NCBI RefSeq assembly: GCF_040869045.1
Contig: NC_090319.1
Location: 55,400,779-55,464,778 of the forward strand
Source: Eurosta solidaginis
Taxonomy: Eukaryota > Arthropoda > Insecta > Diptera > Tephritidae
Length of the DNA stretch: 64,000 nucleotides
Direction: 5' to 3'
The notes under the pieces were generated by a model. The model searched no databases and had not been told where the DNA came from. It was given only the letters and a program-made list of their open reading frames with translations. A program made the translations under genes and the position numbers. Within the stretch, counting starts at the first letter, position 1. Every line of letters begins with the position of its first letter. Shown here in pieces: positions 22,316 to 32,839 of this stretch.

Positions 22316-22668
22316 TGTTACGGGCAAAGAAGGAGAAATATTTGATGTTTAATAGCAGCTATAACTTTATTTATCAATTCAACACATTAATAAAGTATTT
22401 AATAAAGTATATAAAAAATAGCGGGAGCGCTTTAAAAAATTTTAGTTTCTTCCTTCTTTCTTTTATTCCGAATTGAATCTCAAGTTGCCGGATATGTATG
22501 TATGTATGTATGCACAAGCAAGTGCAAAAAATGTACGAACGAACAGATTGTAGCAACAGAAGAAATATTATTGTGCACGCACATGAAATCACACTGAATA
22601 ACTGCGTAAAGCAAAAAACGTAAACACATTGTATTGCATTTCTTTTCTCTCTTATTGCACACACAACA
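22316..22668 (-). repeat. BEL-2 right LTR (5' LTR of minus-strand element)
   Basis: Matches 3,623-3,893 from TGTTACGGG up to TATTATTGTGC, then diverges. Its last ~95 bp (to CACACAACA) are unrelated to the last ~45 bp of the left LTR. On the minus strand this is the U3 end. The two LTRs of one element should be the same length and sequence at birth, so they probably come from different subfamilies. Confidence 0.75.
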
Positions 22669-22786
22669 TCATTCTGTTCCTTGCTATTTACCGTATTGTC
22701 CTCAAAGGTGCTTCTCTCGATTCCTTCATGCCATTATATACTTTCATTATCCAATCCATGTAACGTCGGGTATCTGTAAAATATAT

Positions 22787-23614
22787 GGGGTATTCCATCC
22801 CATTTCGACCAATTTTGAACCCGACCCCTTTAGAATTGGCTGAAAGTTTTTCTTCTTTTTCTAGCTTACGAAACACGTTTTTCAGAATTTTTTCAAATTT
22901 TTTTCATCCAACTCAAAAAAAGTTATGAATTTTTAAAAAAAACACCGTTTTTGTTTTCCAAATGCTATAACTTTTTCAAAAATTGACCGTTTGGGATCTT
23001 TTTTTTTTTTAATTTGTACTTGTAAATGTACTTTTCGGAAAAAATACAAAAAAATTTTTTAAGTTTTCTTTGTAATTTTTCAGTTTTTCGAGATTTTTCG
23101 AATTTCGCCATTTTTTTTCTCTCATAAAAACTTCAATCAATTCTGCAATCATCCCCACTAATCCCGGAGTGGGCCGATCTTTTTTTTTTATTTAATTGAA
23201 AAAAAAACTTTAAAAATTTTTTTGTATTTTTTCCGAAAAGTACATTTAAATTTGATTGCAGAATTGATTGAAGTTTTTTATGAGAAAAAAAAATGGCGAA
23301 ATTCGAAAAATCTCGAAAAACTGAAAAATTACAAAAAAGAAAACTTTAAAACTTTTTTTGTATTTTTTCCCAAAAGTACATTTAAAAACAAATTAAAAAA
23401 AAAAGATCCCAAACGGTCAATTTTTGTAAAAGTTATATCATTTTAAAAACAAAAACGGTGTTTTTTTAAAAATTCATAACTTTTTTTGAGTTGGATGAAA
23501 AAATTTGAAAAAATTCTGAAAAACGTCTTTCGTAAGCTAGAAAAAGAAGAAAAACTTTCAGCCAATTTTAAAGGGGTCGGGTTCAAAATTGGTCGAAATG
23601 GGATGGAATACCCC
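22787..23614. mobile_element. Fold-back (long inverted repeat) element, 828 bp
   Basis: The left half starts GGGGTATTCCATCCCATTTC and the right half is its reverse complement almost throughout, ending GGGATGGAATACCCC; the centre is near 23,200. No ORF. Copy 1 of the host P-type element has the empty site (AAATATATATAAAAAATTG at about 1,898). Comparison is consistent with a 4-bp ATAT duplication, though the AT repeat leaves the exact length ambiguous. It would form a very stable hairpin. Confidence 0.88.
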
Positions 23615-23689
23615 ATATATAAAAAATTGCATTAAATACATAAATAGTAAATTTGCATTTCATTTAAATCAAATTACACATCGCTCCAT

Positions 23690-24010
23690 ATCCCCTAACC
23701 CTCAACAGAAGTCGCTTACGATCTTAGGTTCTTTTTTGTTTCTTAGCTGCAGCGTTTAACTTTTGCAATTTGGCCTATGTTCGTCGTCTTCACTCTTCAA
23801 TTTCGTACGCCCTAGCCATCCATTTGGCATTTTTGTAGAGAAGGACCGTGACCATAAATTTCAACAATTCTAATCGATGGTCTGCGCACTCCCCTGAGAA
23901 CCAGTCACGGAACGTTTCATCGGTTTTTCTTGTTATGTAAGCCAGGATGTGTTTTTTATTTCAACGGTGTGTGCGCAGATCCGGAACATTTCGAGGTACC
24001 ATTTCATGTG
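23690..24010 (-). pseudogene. P-type copy 2: last transposase exon
   Basis: The minus strand reads ETFRDWFSGECADHRLELL and LLYKNAKWMARAYEIEE, then KLQKLNAAAKKQKRT and a stop. It follows a donor-like GATGTAAGTA near 24,020 that ends the previous coding segment. It has one in-frame stop. I read it as the C-terminal exon of the transposase-like gene. Confidence 0.5.
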
Positions 24011-24018
24011 CGCCGTAC

Positions 24019-24853
24019 TTACATCGAAGACCTCGTCCGAAGGATTACACGGCGTAAGTCTTCGTACGGTTTATATTTCTTGACTACTATAAGCGCTTCT
24101 GATGTATATTCTGGATCGGCAGAAGGCTTGCACATAAGCTTTGCACATTTTTCACATTTAATCTTCACCAGTACTTTGTGATAAATGGCATAGCCGGTAT
24201 AGTACCTTTGTATTTGATCCTCCGCGATTCGCGCAGCTACTTTTTCCACGAGGAGCTCATTGGGATTTTCCAGGAGATTATCTTCTTCGTCGGATGGTAG
24301 TACATTTGGTTTGTCTTCTGTCTGTTGTACGGCGGCTGCTGGTGGTGGTGAAACGTTTGCTTGTTGGACCTCCTCCTGGAGGTCCTTGTCGGCTTGGCCT
24401 GGACGGGCCTCCCCAGGGAGAACGTCGCCGGCAATGCGAATGAGAGTGTATACTGGTTGGACCTCCTCCTGGAGGCCCTCGCTGATGGTTGTTCGTAGTA
24501 CCATATATCAGTACCATGTATCCGGGTTGGAGGTTCCCTGGACCAGGAGTTGTACGGAGTACGATGTATTCTGGGTGTGTTGGTTGGTCCTGTTTTGTCG
24601 CTTTGGTACTGTCAATTGGTTTATACACTTCTCCCACGGGTTCCTCCTCGACGATTTGTCCAAGTAGGTCGGTTATCGTCTCGTAATTTGATATTGTATC
24701 ATGGAATTTTTTCTCGTCTGGGCTTTCTTGATCACCGACAATGACCTGGCTTGACTTAAAAAAGTACGTGTGATCGTGTTCAGTCGCGTTGATAGTTGGT
24801 CGCAGTTCATCGTCCCAATGTTCGTCCTCCTCCGGTAGCTCCTCCTCTCCCAT
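24019..24853 (-). pseudogene. P-type copy 2: acidic/Pro-rich C-terminal segment
   Basis: Two overlapping minus-strand frames. 24,853-24,505 reads an acidic stretch (MGEEELPEEDEHWDDEL). 24,504-24,019 reads EEVQ/Pro-rich repeats, then CEKCAKLMCKPSADPEY. The DNA contains repeated GGACCTCCTCCTGGAGG-type units (about 24,367 and 24,458), which explains why two frames look repetitive. The same region is at 1,930-2,770 in copy 1. It is typical of the variable tail of the element, not of the catalytic core. Confidence 0.6.
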
Positions 24854-25756
24854 TTATTTTAATAATTCGGTTAGTTTATCTTGGGATTCATCTCCTCGAT
24901 CGCGGGCTTTAGTCTCCATTAGTTCGTCCTGTGTCGGTAAGTCCTTTTTACTTTTTGTATGTGGATCGTGCACAGGCATAATTCTATCCCCGGCTTCCTG
25001 CACGGCCGGATTGTATGTCTGTGCAACTCCTTCCACGCAGCTGATTGGAGCGCCATATGCGGCCTGGTTCCAATCCAGGAAGATGTCACCATCTTCGCAG
25101 TTGCTGTCATAGCCCTCGAAGTGGTGTCTGAAAAAACTTATGCACACCAATCGAGCACCGATGTACTGCATTTCGCTAGCAGTGGGATGCATGTTTATCC
25201 CTTGGCTTGCCAACATCACGAAATCCAACGCTGGGTATCCTTTGAATAAATCCTCCGATAATTTTAACATTGATGTAATGGTGATGATGAATCCGTTAAT
25301 ACAACTAACCTTGTGTGCAAATTCAACTGTCTCCAAGTACCTAATATGCTTCAAAATTCGTTCCTTCTTCTCGTCGTTTTCTCGCATTTTGGGCTTCCTC
25401 AAGGGGGGCTTGTCCTTCAAATTTCTACAATCAAGCTCGTCAAACAAATCGTTCATCCGCTTGATGAAGATTTGTGTTGGCTTGACCGACTCTAAAACCT
25501 TTGTCTCGTGTCCAAAGAGATTTAGGTCTTCCATCATTTTGAGACCGGCATAAGCTGAGTTACTTAACAACTGAGTAGCTCGCGAAACACTCATCTTTTC
25601 GAAATTGTTTCGGTGGAGGTGTGCATCGGTCAGTTTTGGACATATCTTAAAGTTCTCGTTTGCCCTGTCCAAATTGTAAAGTTTTTCGACTACCGCCGTG
25701 TTTACAGTGCCATCTCGCGTTGTTACATTGTAATTCTTAGTAAAATTGTTCCTCAT
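24854..25756 (-). pseudogene. P-type transposase, catalytic C-terminal part (copy 2)
   Basis: A 300-codon frame. KMSVSRATQLLSNSAYAG is the block recognised in P-element transposases after the GTP-binding insert. Next come FIKRMNDLFDELDC and IRYLETV...GFIITITS. After YPALDF the frame jumps to ASQGINMHP: copy 1 has 48 more bases here, encoding LNQDALENFF, which holds the last catalytic acidic residue in P transposases. The copy 2 deletion is bounded by GCTTGC at both edges in copy 1. The remaining 100 residues are family-specific. So this copy lacks the third catalytic residue even where its frame is open. Confidence 0.85.
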
Positions 25757-26495
25757 ATTTTTTTATTAAGTGGCAGTAGTCGAACATAAAATGAATCATT
25801 ACCCCTTTATACATGATGGAAGTGCTTTCCTTGCTAATACCAAGTTTATTGTAGGCTGCTTGGTTATTGGTCCCTTGGTCACATGTAGCAACTTTTACGG
25901 TCAGTCCAATCCTAAGGGCGATGTCGATGTTTTTCCACAATAATTGTATTACGTCATCCGTCTTTGCTCAATATTTAGCCATATAGTAGGACATCACGTA
26001 CTTCCAGTTGCTTCATATTCCTTTTACCATGAAGAAGAGGCATTTGTCCGCAACTCGATTTTCACGACAGCCCTCCCCTCTGTCCACAAAACCGTCAATG
26101 ACATAAACTGTGTTGTTGTATGTCAAGTCTTTTTTAATAGATACCTCATCCCACATGATTGAGCATATGCGATGGTTAGCTGGCATTGATTTCACTATTT
26201 TCTCCAAGTTCGCTATTACGTGTTCATCAATGCCTGGACGGACAAACCAAATTGCTCGCTCTCTCAATAGGGTACTTTGACTTGGTAAACGGAACCCCAA
26301 GTCATCCTTCATATACTTGTAAGCCTTAGTAGACATGTAGTTAATATTTTGAGCCACGGTTTTTTCCTGGGGTTTGCAGTGCTTGGCCTTGGTGCCGACT
26401 ATAGTCCTCGCGAAAGTTTTGGCGTCCTCTGTTGCTCCTCGTTGCGGTATTATTGATGTTTCCTTCATTGTATGGATCTTATTTTCCTTTCGCAT
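25737..26495 (-). pseudogene. P-type transposase, N-terminal catalytic part (copy 2)
   Basis: Two frames, 26,495-26,013 and 25,940-25,737. The first shows LGFRLPSQSTLLRER and CSIMWDEVSIK, matching the first catalytic Asp region (Asp near 26,150). The second shows KVATCDQGTNNQAAY, matching the second catalytic Asp region, then HFMFDYCHLIK. They are separated by an indel between about 25,940 and 26,013. Family recognition comes from these ordered blocks. Confidence 0.83.
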
Positions 26496-26612
26496 GTATA
26501 ACCGTTGTCGTTTAACGAATTACTCAGGATGGTGTACAATCTCCTGGTCATCGTCTAGACCCACATAATCATATCGGATATCTGGACGCGTGCGTTTTAA
26601 ATGGAGGTCCGA

Positions 26613-27010
26613 CTAAAACTCGAATTCCTCAAATGTAATGTCAGTGAGCTCAGTCTCTTTGATTGTCGTTGATCTAAGCTGTTGCGCAAAGAAAGGACCA
26701 CTGTCACTTGGCACTTCATCAGCAGCCTTCTGCACTAACAAAGTGGCACTTCCACTTGGTATTTCATCATCAATCCCCCCGAAAATTGTTGGAATATCCC
26801 CCTCAAGTTTTCCTCCCATTTTTGTATCCTTCTCAAAGTGTAGGTCGCAAATATAAAAATTTTTCTTACTCATGACAGACATTGGCATATTACATGTCAG
26901 AACCCAAGATCTTTTAGCTTCTTCTGTCTTCGGGAACACTCCCAATCCCGAAGTTCAGCCAGCTATGCAGCATACCCTCTTCACCTTCTCCACCTCTTCA
27001 AAGAAATGTG
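26613..27010 (-). pseudogene. THAP zinc finger of P-type copy 2
   Basis: The frame 26,945-26,613 contains FPKTEEAKRSW, YICDLHFE and the downstream IPTIF of a THAP domain (C2CH DNA-binding zinc finger at the N-terminus of P-type transposases). Just upstream (about 26,960) the minus strand reads VCCIAG then TGA where the second zinc-ligand Cys is expected. A single base change thus both removes a ligand and truncates translation. Confidence 0.78.
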
Positions 27011-27019
27011 CAGGTCTAC

Positions 27020-27470
27020 CATCGTATTCTTCAATTTTATTAAAAGTAATAAAAATACAACAACAAAAAAATATAAATAAGTAAAATTTCAAATAAAAAA
27101 TAATAAATTTTAATAAAAAATTATACAATACAACAAAACAAAAAATAGATGTAAGTAATATAAGAAATAAAAAAAAAGTTAAACAATAAAGAAAAACTTG
27201 AACAAAAAATAAATAAATTAAAAAGTTAAAAAATATAATAATAAACCAAAACTTCAACAAAAAATAAACAAATAAAATAATATAATAAATAAACTAAGTA
27301 CAGCTGTGTATAAAAAGTTTTTAAATAACATATGCAACAAAAAAAAAAAAATATTGTAATAAATGATATAAACAAAAAATCGCAAACCGAAAATAAATAC
27401 AAAATTTTGGAAATGAATACAATATTTGGGAATTTACCTAGCCTTTTGTAGCAATATTACATTTATGGAA
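27020..27470. other. AT-rich spacer
   Basis: Extremely A-rich sequence with AATAAA-like words. No supportable gene. Confidence 0.5.
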
Positions 27471-27538
27471 ATTTGATTTATATTCAAGAAAGACTATCTT
27501 CTTGTCATAAAAAAGGAAAAAGTAATAAGGGCAGTAAA

Positions 27539-28115
27539 ATGGCATTTAACAAATTAAGCATTGAAAGTTTGGATTTAAATGGCAAAAGTTTGCTAATGAG
27601 AGTTGATTTCAATGTTCCGATCAAAGATGGTAAAATAACCAGCAATCAACGTATTTGCGCTTCTATGTTGAGGAGAAGTGAAAAGATCTTGATGCCATCG
27701 GCGCGAATGTGAAGGCTGATCCAGCAAAAGTAAAAGAATTTCGTAAAAATTTAGCCAAACTTGGTGATGTGTATGTATGCCTTCGGTAGCACATCGCGCG
27801 CACAGTTCAATGATGGGTGAAAGATTTGAAAAACGTGCTCCCGGTTTACTACTAAACAAAGAATTAAAATATTTTGCTCAAGTACTAGATAACCCACCTA
27901 AAGCATTGTTAGCTATTTTGGGTCGTGTTAAAGTAGCAGATAAAATTCAATTGATTTCTAATTTATTGGATAAGGTGCATGAGATGGTAATTGGCGATGG
28001 TATGGCATTCTTAAAAGTAATTATAAAAGTAATTAATAACATTCCATTGCATTTGCCTGTCGATATATCTGCTGAATTTACCGAATCTAAAGTATCACGT
28101 GTTTCAACTGTTTAA
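27539..28115 (+). pseudogene. Pgk-like pseudogene: Phosphoglycerate kinase pseudogene
   Basis: Begins at ATG 27,539 with MAFNKLSIESLDLNGKS and RVDFNVPIKDGKI, the unmistakable N-terminus of phosphoglycerate kinase (glycolysis, 1,3-bisphosphoglycerate to 3-phosphoglycerate). It then skips roughly 60 residues and resumes at [11 protein letters not shown]..., then [28 protein letters not shown] and [16 protein letters not shown], ending after LHLPVD. Internal deletions and at least one frame change (about 27,690-27,790) remove function; about 190 of ~415 residues are represented. No introns are seen, which fits a retrocopy, but I found no poly-A tail or target duplication. Confidence 0.88.
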
Positions 28116-28154
28116 AAATCATCAAAATTCGCACATTAAAAAATGAATACTTAC

Positions 28155-28392
28155 CTAAGTTGGCAGTAGGTACGGCATTCTCCTTCAACCGTTTGCTCGA
28201 TGATACGGCTTCAGGCCTGAAGTGAAGGGAACATAGAAAATTCTCCGTCTTCTTCAGGCTTGAAATTTTCAAGTTATCCATCCATTTTTGCAATAATTCG
28301 GGATCGGCCGGAAACGAAAAAAAAGGTTAGTCTGGGTCTGCCCGTGCATTCCTGCGGTACCCAGACGCGGAACACTTTCGTAATGACGGCAT
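28155..28392 (-). pseudogene. Second THAP-domain first exon
   Basis: Minus strand from ATG 28,390-28,392 reads MPSLRKCSASGYRRN, then after a stop and one frame change FSFPADPELLQKWMDNL, LCSLHFRPEAV and NAVPTAN, ending at a consensus donor CTTAG|GTAAGTATT. This is a full-length THAP zinc finger in outline. The second ligand position is Tyr (GYRRN), where the family has Cys. It is not the THAP exon of P-type copy 2 but a diverged relative, so another P-type element or THAP gene once stood here; the PGK pseudogene lies in what would be its intron. Confidence 0.72.
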
Positions 28393-28399
28393 AATCTAA

Positions 28400-29560
28400 C
28401 AAGATTTTTATTTGATAATAAAATTTATTTTCAATTTATTTTAAATACTTTTTTTTCAAGTTTTTTTAGATTTTCACAGTTTTTAAATTCACAAGATTTT
28501 GCGCACAAATATAATACTTGCTTCTACTTAGTTCGAAGTTTTCTGTATATTAAATGTTCACTGGCATTTTATCAATTTTCGCACAATTTCCTCTGGAGAA
28601 TTTCCATTAAAACAGAGGTTTTAACTTTTTTGTTGGAATCCAAATACATATATAAATTTTGGAAAAACTTATACACCTGCATAATTCCTTTTGGTTTCTT
28701 TAATCACACAACTTCTTTTTACCATTTCTTTTGGAACTTATATGCCAGGATTTTAAACTTCACTTAACATTTTAAAAAAATTTTCACAATATTTTTTCAC
28801 AATTTTCTTCACCTTTTGCACAATTTTCCTACACATATTTTTATAAAATTTTTGTTTATATTTCCACTTATTTACCTTTCGAGCATAAACAACGCACACT
28901 TTGCAATCTCGTTTTCACTCATTTAAGCTCAAACAACTTCTTTTTTACCATTTCTCACTTTTATAGCATTATTTTGTATAATTTCACTTCACTTCACTCT
29001 TTTATTAATTCTTGCAGAATTTAATAAACTTTTTACACAATTTTCATCACTTTTTTACTAATTTGCACACAATATTTGCGTGTTTTTATTTCTACACTTT
29101 GTATCCTTTGTTTTTTTTTACATTTTGATTTACACTCACATTTCACATTCGCACTCAATTTATGGTTTAAGCTCAAACACAATACTTTTTGCACGATTTC
29201 TTATTTTTATGCCAATATTTCACTTCACTTCACTTTTTTATATGTTTTTACACAATTATATTAACTTTTTACGCTGCTTTGACACAAAAACACAATATTT
29301 ACATTTCACTCACTGAGTTTATTCTTGGCTGCATTTTATCAAATCTTCGCGGACAGGCACAAAGAGGAATGTCCGAGCCCAAGAATTGGTACATTGGCAA
29401 ATTTCATACAAAAAGCAATCATTTTCTTAAATGGCGATATGACGCCTCTTATTATCTATCCTCCTTGGCTGTAAATGGGAATTATACACCTAATTCCTGA
29501 AGCGATGCAATAATTTTTCCCATTATGGCAGCCATGTTGTAATGTGAACAAATTTTTAAA
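28400..29560. repeat. T-rich degenerate tandem-like repeat region
   Basis: Long T/A-rich DNA with recurrent words CACTTCACTTCACT, TTTACACAATTTTC, TTTAAGCTCAAACAA and CACAATATTT. Blocks near 28,920-29,080 and 29,160-29,310 are diverged copies of one another. No gene. It may be the interior of a large non-autonomous element whose right part matches the start of the window at 29,640. Confidence 0.55.
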
Positions 29561-29639
29561 GATATTTCCTTATTTATTTGAAGAGTTGCTGAATGCTGAT
29601 GGTTTTCAGTTTTTGGTTGGTATCGACCTCACACCTGAG

Positions 29640-30746
29640 TTGTAACTTCGATTATTCCTTACTTCCTTTGTAGGATGGCAACAGATTATAGTTTCCTAGT
29701 AATTAAAAACACGTCTTTTAGTTTCAGATGATCAATCGGAGGTCTCTTTCTTTTTCTTCATTATTCAAGGTTGCATTTTTACATATTTACAGTATACATA
29801 TTATACATGGACTCAGGGTTGTAATAACCACAGCATCTCATTATTAATACTATGATGCATCATAACATCATGATGCGTCATAATGTCGTGATGCATCAGA
29901 ATTATTTATAATCTTACAGGTAGTAGAATTTTACGATTGTTTTTCAAGAAACTACAATGGACTTACAAATATTCAGTATAGCAAATGATGCTTCATTTAC
30001 ACTACTTTGCTAGTAGTACTTATATATGTATATAAGGCTTACATAAGGCTTTATAATAAGATACGATTTGCTGTATTATGGCTTTTTAGTAAGGCTTATA
30101 AGATGATTGAAATCAGCCTTGCATAAGGAATTATAATAAGATGATACAAAAACTGCTCACTCGATTAAAAAACTCGATTGACACAAGAAAAAATTACATT
30201 GCATGTTTTACAAGAAACTACAGTACACTTGCAAATATTTAATAATGCAAAAGATTCTTTATTTACACTACTTTGGTAGTAGAACTTATATATTTATATA
30301 TGTTAGTAGTACTTATATATTATAGTAGTACTATTATAAGGCTCATAACTCAAACAAAATATGGCTTATATAGGGCCTTATACTAAGATACGATTCGCTG
30401 TATTATGGCTTTTTAGTAAGGCTTATAAGATGATTGAAATCAGCCTTACATAAGGAATTATAATAAGATGATACATAGGAAATAAAACCCGAATTATAAG
30501 GCTAATGGACCACATAGAATTCGGAATATTATTCCTAATAAAATCAAGTTTTTATATTCTCATTTTGTTTCTTAAAACTGCTCACTCGATTAAAAAACTC
30601 GATTGACACAAGAAAAAATTGCATTGTATGTTTTACAAGAAACTACAGTACACTTAAAATATGTAATAATGCAAAAGATTCTTTATTTACACTACTTTGG
30701 TAGTAGAACTTATATATTTATATATGTTATATTACATATTTATAAT
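29640..30746 (+). repeat. Repeat family A, two tandem diverged copies
   Basis: 29,640-29,800 matches 61-215. Two copies of a module follow (about 30,150-30,480 and 30,575-30,746). Each begins CTGCTCACTCGATTAAAAAA, followed by an ACACTACTTTGGTAGTAG block and ending with CAGCCTTACATAAGGAATTA. Many short inverted words (ATGATGCATCATAACATCATGATGCGTCATAATG near 29,850 in pieces) are present. A third copy resumes at 32,100. Confidence 0.7.
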
Positions 30747-30980
30747 ATTCAGCCCTATTCTTGAATCCATCGTTGAAAATCTACGAATACAACCCTCCGC
30801 TACGAATACGAAGAATTTGCTATCACTGAACTCATGTGAAACCGAAAAAAGTGCTGCCAACATATAATGTCAAATTTTGGTTATTCGAAGTCAGCTGAGC
30901 GATTGTAAATAAAAAATTTCAATTTAAATTTTAGTTTAAAATTGCATTATATCATTTAAAAAAAAAGTTTAGTGCTTAAA

Positions 30981-31536
30981 ATGGATTCCATATCTTTTGC
31001 AGCTTTGTTAGAAGAAAATGAGCAAGAAAGGCGTGATTTAAAAATTGCGAGGAGTCTTGAAATTAGAAGAGGCTATGTATGTGAAAGGATCCGTGTTTTA
31101 ATGAACTTATAAAGGTTTTAAAAAATTGTGTTTTATAAAAACTTTCCGCCTAAACAAGGCTGCGTTTACCTACGTGCTCGGTGTTATAAATGAAGGAAGT
31201 ACACCGTTCGGTGGGTCATGTTCAATGACTCCTATAATTCGCTTAGCATCGGTAAAACTTTTTTTTTTTTTTGCGGAAGGTAGCTATCAGCACGGAGTTG
31301 GAAAAGATTTTGACTTTCCGATGTGTCAGACCACATTTTCCAAAGTTTTGAAAGATGCCTTACTAATTTTCCAAACGCGGCTATGTCCACAATTGATATA
31401 CTTAGATATGACCAAGAAGAGAAACGTAGCGAAAAAAAGGGAGTTCTACGAAAAATATAGGTTTCAGGGTGTAATCATGTTTTATAGTTTTTGCAATAAT
31501 TGTCATTATTATAAGACCCTTAAAAAATTAAAATAA
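30981..31536 (+). pseudogene. Harbinger-1 transposase N-terminal relic
   Basis: The start at 30,981 (MDSISFAALLEENEQERRDL) runs to a stop at about 31,110. The frame resumes at 31,126 with FRLNKAAFTYVLGVI, the helical region, and EGSYQHGVGKDF...MCQTTFSKVL, then KKREFYEKYRFQGVI. The catalytic core after GVI (DGTH-type and later acidic residues) is missing. A PIF/Harbinger nuclease truncated by internal deletion. Confidence 0.78.
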
Positions 31537-31649
31537 ATATTTTAGTAATTTAATTTTAATTTAATTCTTTTAAGCCTTCTTCCAAATCTGTGAAGCTAAG
31601 TTGCCGATATGCATACGTATTACAAAAGCATTACTTTTTTCCAGATAGT

Positions 31650-31815
31650 TGCATCTTTTGTTGGTGGCGCAATACTATTTGCAATGTTTTCCCAAAATTT
31701 GTTAACCTCCTCCGTTGGGCACTTTGTAAAGCCTAGCGCCATTTCAGGGTGCAGCTGCAATAGGTCAAGTAAGCAGGAACATTGTTGGCGAGTTGTGACA
31801 ATTTTCGACCTATTA
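31650..31815 (-). pseudogene. Harbinger-1 Myb/SANT-like accessory protein fragment
   Basis: The minus strand reads TTRQQCSCLLDLLQLHPEMA and EEVNKFWENIANSIAPPTKD...WKKV. This is the trihelical Myb/SANT-like DNA-binding domain that accompanies PIF/Harbinger transposases as a separate gene. Only the domain core remains. Confidence 0.65.
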
Positions 31816-32096
31816 TAACAATAGATTGTAATTAAATTAGTATACATACCACTTTTAAAAATATACTTATATTTTATTTGTTTAATATCCCTTTTTATTC
31901 TGAATTTTTAATGATTTTACTTTTTCCCGCAAACTGATACGCGTCGTAGAAAATTTGTACGAAACTCTACGATTTCACAGTTCGAGTGTGTTCAGTGAAG
32001 GCTTTCTGCGAATTTCGAACTTACGATGGATTCAGTAAACGTACTTTCGTAGAATTTACGAAAATCGAGTATACGATGGATTCTAGAATAGGGCTG

Positions 32097-32520
32097 ATTA
32101 TTCCTAATAAAATCAAGTTTGTCTATTCTCATTTTGTTTCTTAAAACTGCTCACTCGATTAAAAAACTCGATTGACACAAGAAAAAATTACATTGCATGT
32201 TTTACAAGAAACTACAGTACACTTACAAATATTTAATAATGCAAAAGATTCTTTATTTACACTACTTTGGTAGTAGAACTTATATATTTATATATGTTAG
32301 TAGTACTTATATATTATAGTAGTACTATTATAAGGCTCATAACTCAAACAAAATAAGTCTTACATAAGGCCTTATAATAACATACCACTTTCTGTATTAC
32401 CGCTTTAATTTAACTCTTATAAGACGATTGACATCAGCCTTACTAATGGACGACATATTTAGAATCAGGAATAATAATCCGTATTTTATACTTATTATAA
32501 GGCTTCTAGCTCTCAGAAAA
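32097..32520 (+). repeat. Repeat family A, third copy
   Basis: Continues the copy interrupted by Harbinger-1: ATTCCTAATAAAATCAAG, CTGCTCACTCGATTAAAAAA and the GTAGTACTTATATATTATAG block recur. It ends near the second CAA-type repeat. Confidence 0.7.
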
Positions 32521-32560
32521 TCAGGCTTACATAAGGTCTAATAATGAGACGCCATATGGC

Positions 32561-32830
32561 GTTGTTGTTGTAGCGAAAAAGAAACTTCCCGCAGGTTTTG
32601 GGGAATGTTATGGTTTATTTCCGGATATAGATCCGGTAATTTCCGGTAACAAGCACCATAAAGGTAATAACCCGACCATCTCGGGAACGATTTAATTCGA
32701 CCACATTAAACCTTTTAGACCGTCCCGCCCCCCACTCCTTAAGAAAGCGGAATTCGCAAAGGGTGTGTGAGGTTGACAATTGGGTTGGAGAAGCTATAAA
32801 TGGCGCTGGTGACCCCTTGGATCATTTCGG
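32561..32830 (+). repeat. CAA/GTT-type dispersed repeat, copy 2
   Basis: Opposite orientation to 706-1,132. It starts GTTGTTGTTGTAGCG, shares CCGACCATCTCGGGAACGAT and ACCACATTAAACCTTT, and ends in GACAATTGGGTTGGAGAAGC. More diverged than copy 1. Confidence 0.75.
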
Positions 32831-32839
32831 TATTTTAGT

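Larger units (their letters stand above)
22700..27010 (-). mobile_element. P-type (THAP) DNA transposon, copy 2
   Basis: Minus-strand element containing, in order, a THAP zinc finger, a P-type transposase in several frames and an acidic, Gly/Pro-rich tail, ending in the non-coding block also found at 1,837-1,925. An 828-bp fold-back element is inserted in that end. Terminal inverted repeats were not identified. The transposase is broken by several frameshifts. Confidence 0.8.
30750..32096. mobile_element. PIF/Harbinger-type DNA transposon, deletion derivative (Harbinger-1)
   Basis: Terminal inverted repeats begin CAGCCCTATTCTTGAATCCATCG on the left and CAGCCCTATTCTAGAATCCATCG on the right (read inward). 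ATT is duplicated on both sides (30,747-30,749 and 32,097-32,099). The sister repeat at 30,525-30,545 (GGAATATTATTCCTAATAAA) is the empty site and supports a 3-bp duplication as in PIF/Harbinger. Contents are a transposase relic and a divergent Myb/SANT-like segment. Confidence 0.88.

Noticed and set aside
24260..24667. Plus-strand frame across the P-type tail
   Set aside because: Antisense to the Pro/Glu-rich repeat; composition comes from the GGACCTCC repeats.
28955..29500. Several Phe/His-rich plus-strand ORFs
   Set aside because: Products of T-rich low-complexity repeat DNA; frames overlap one another without any motif.
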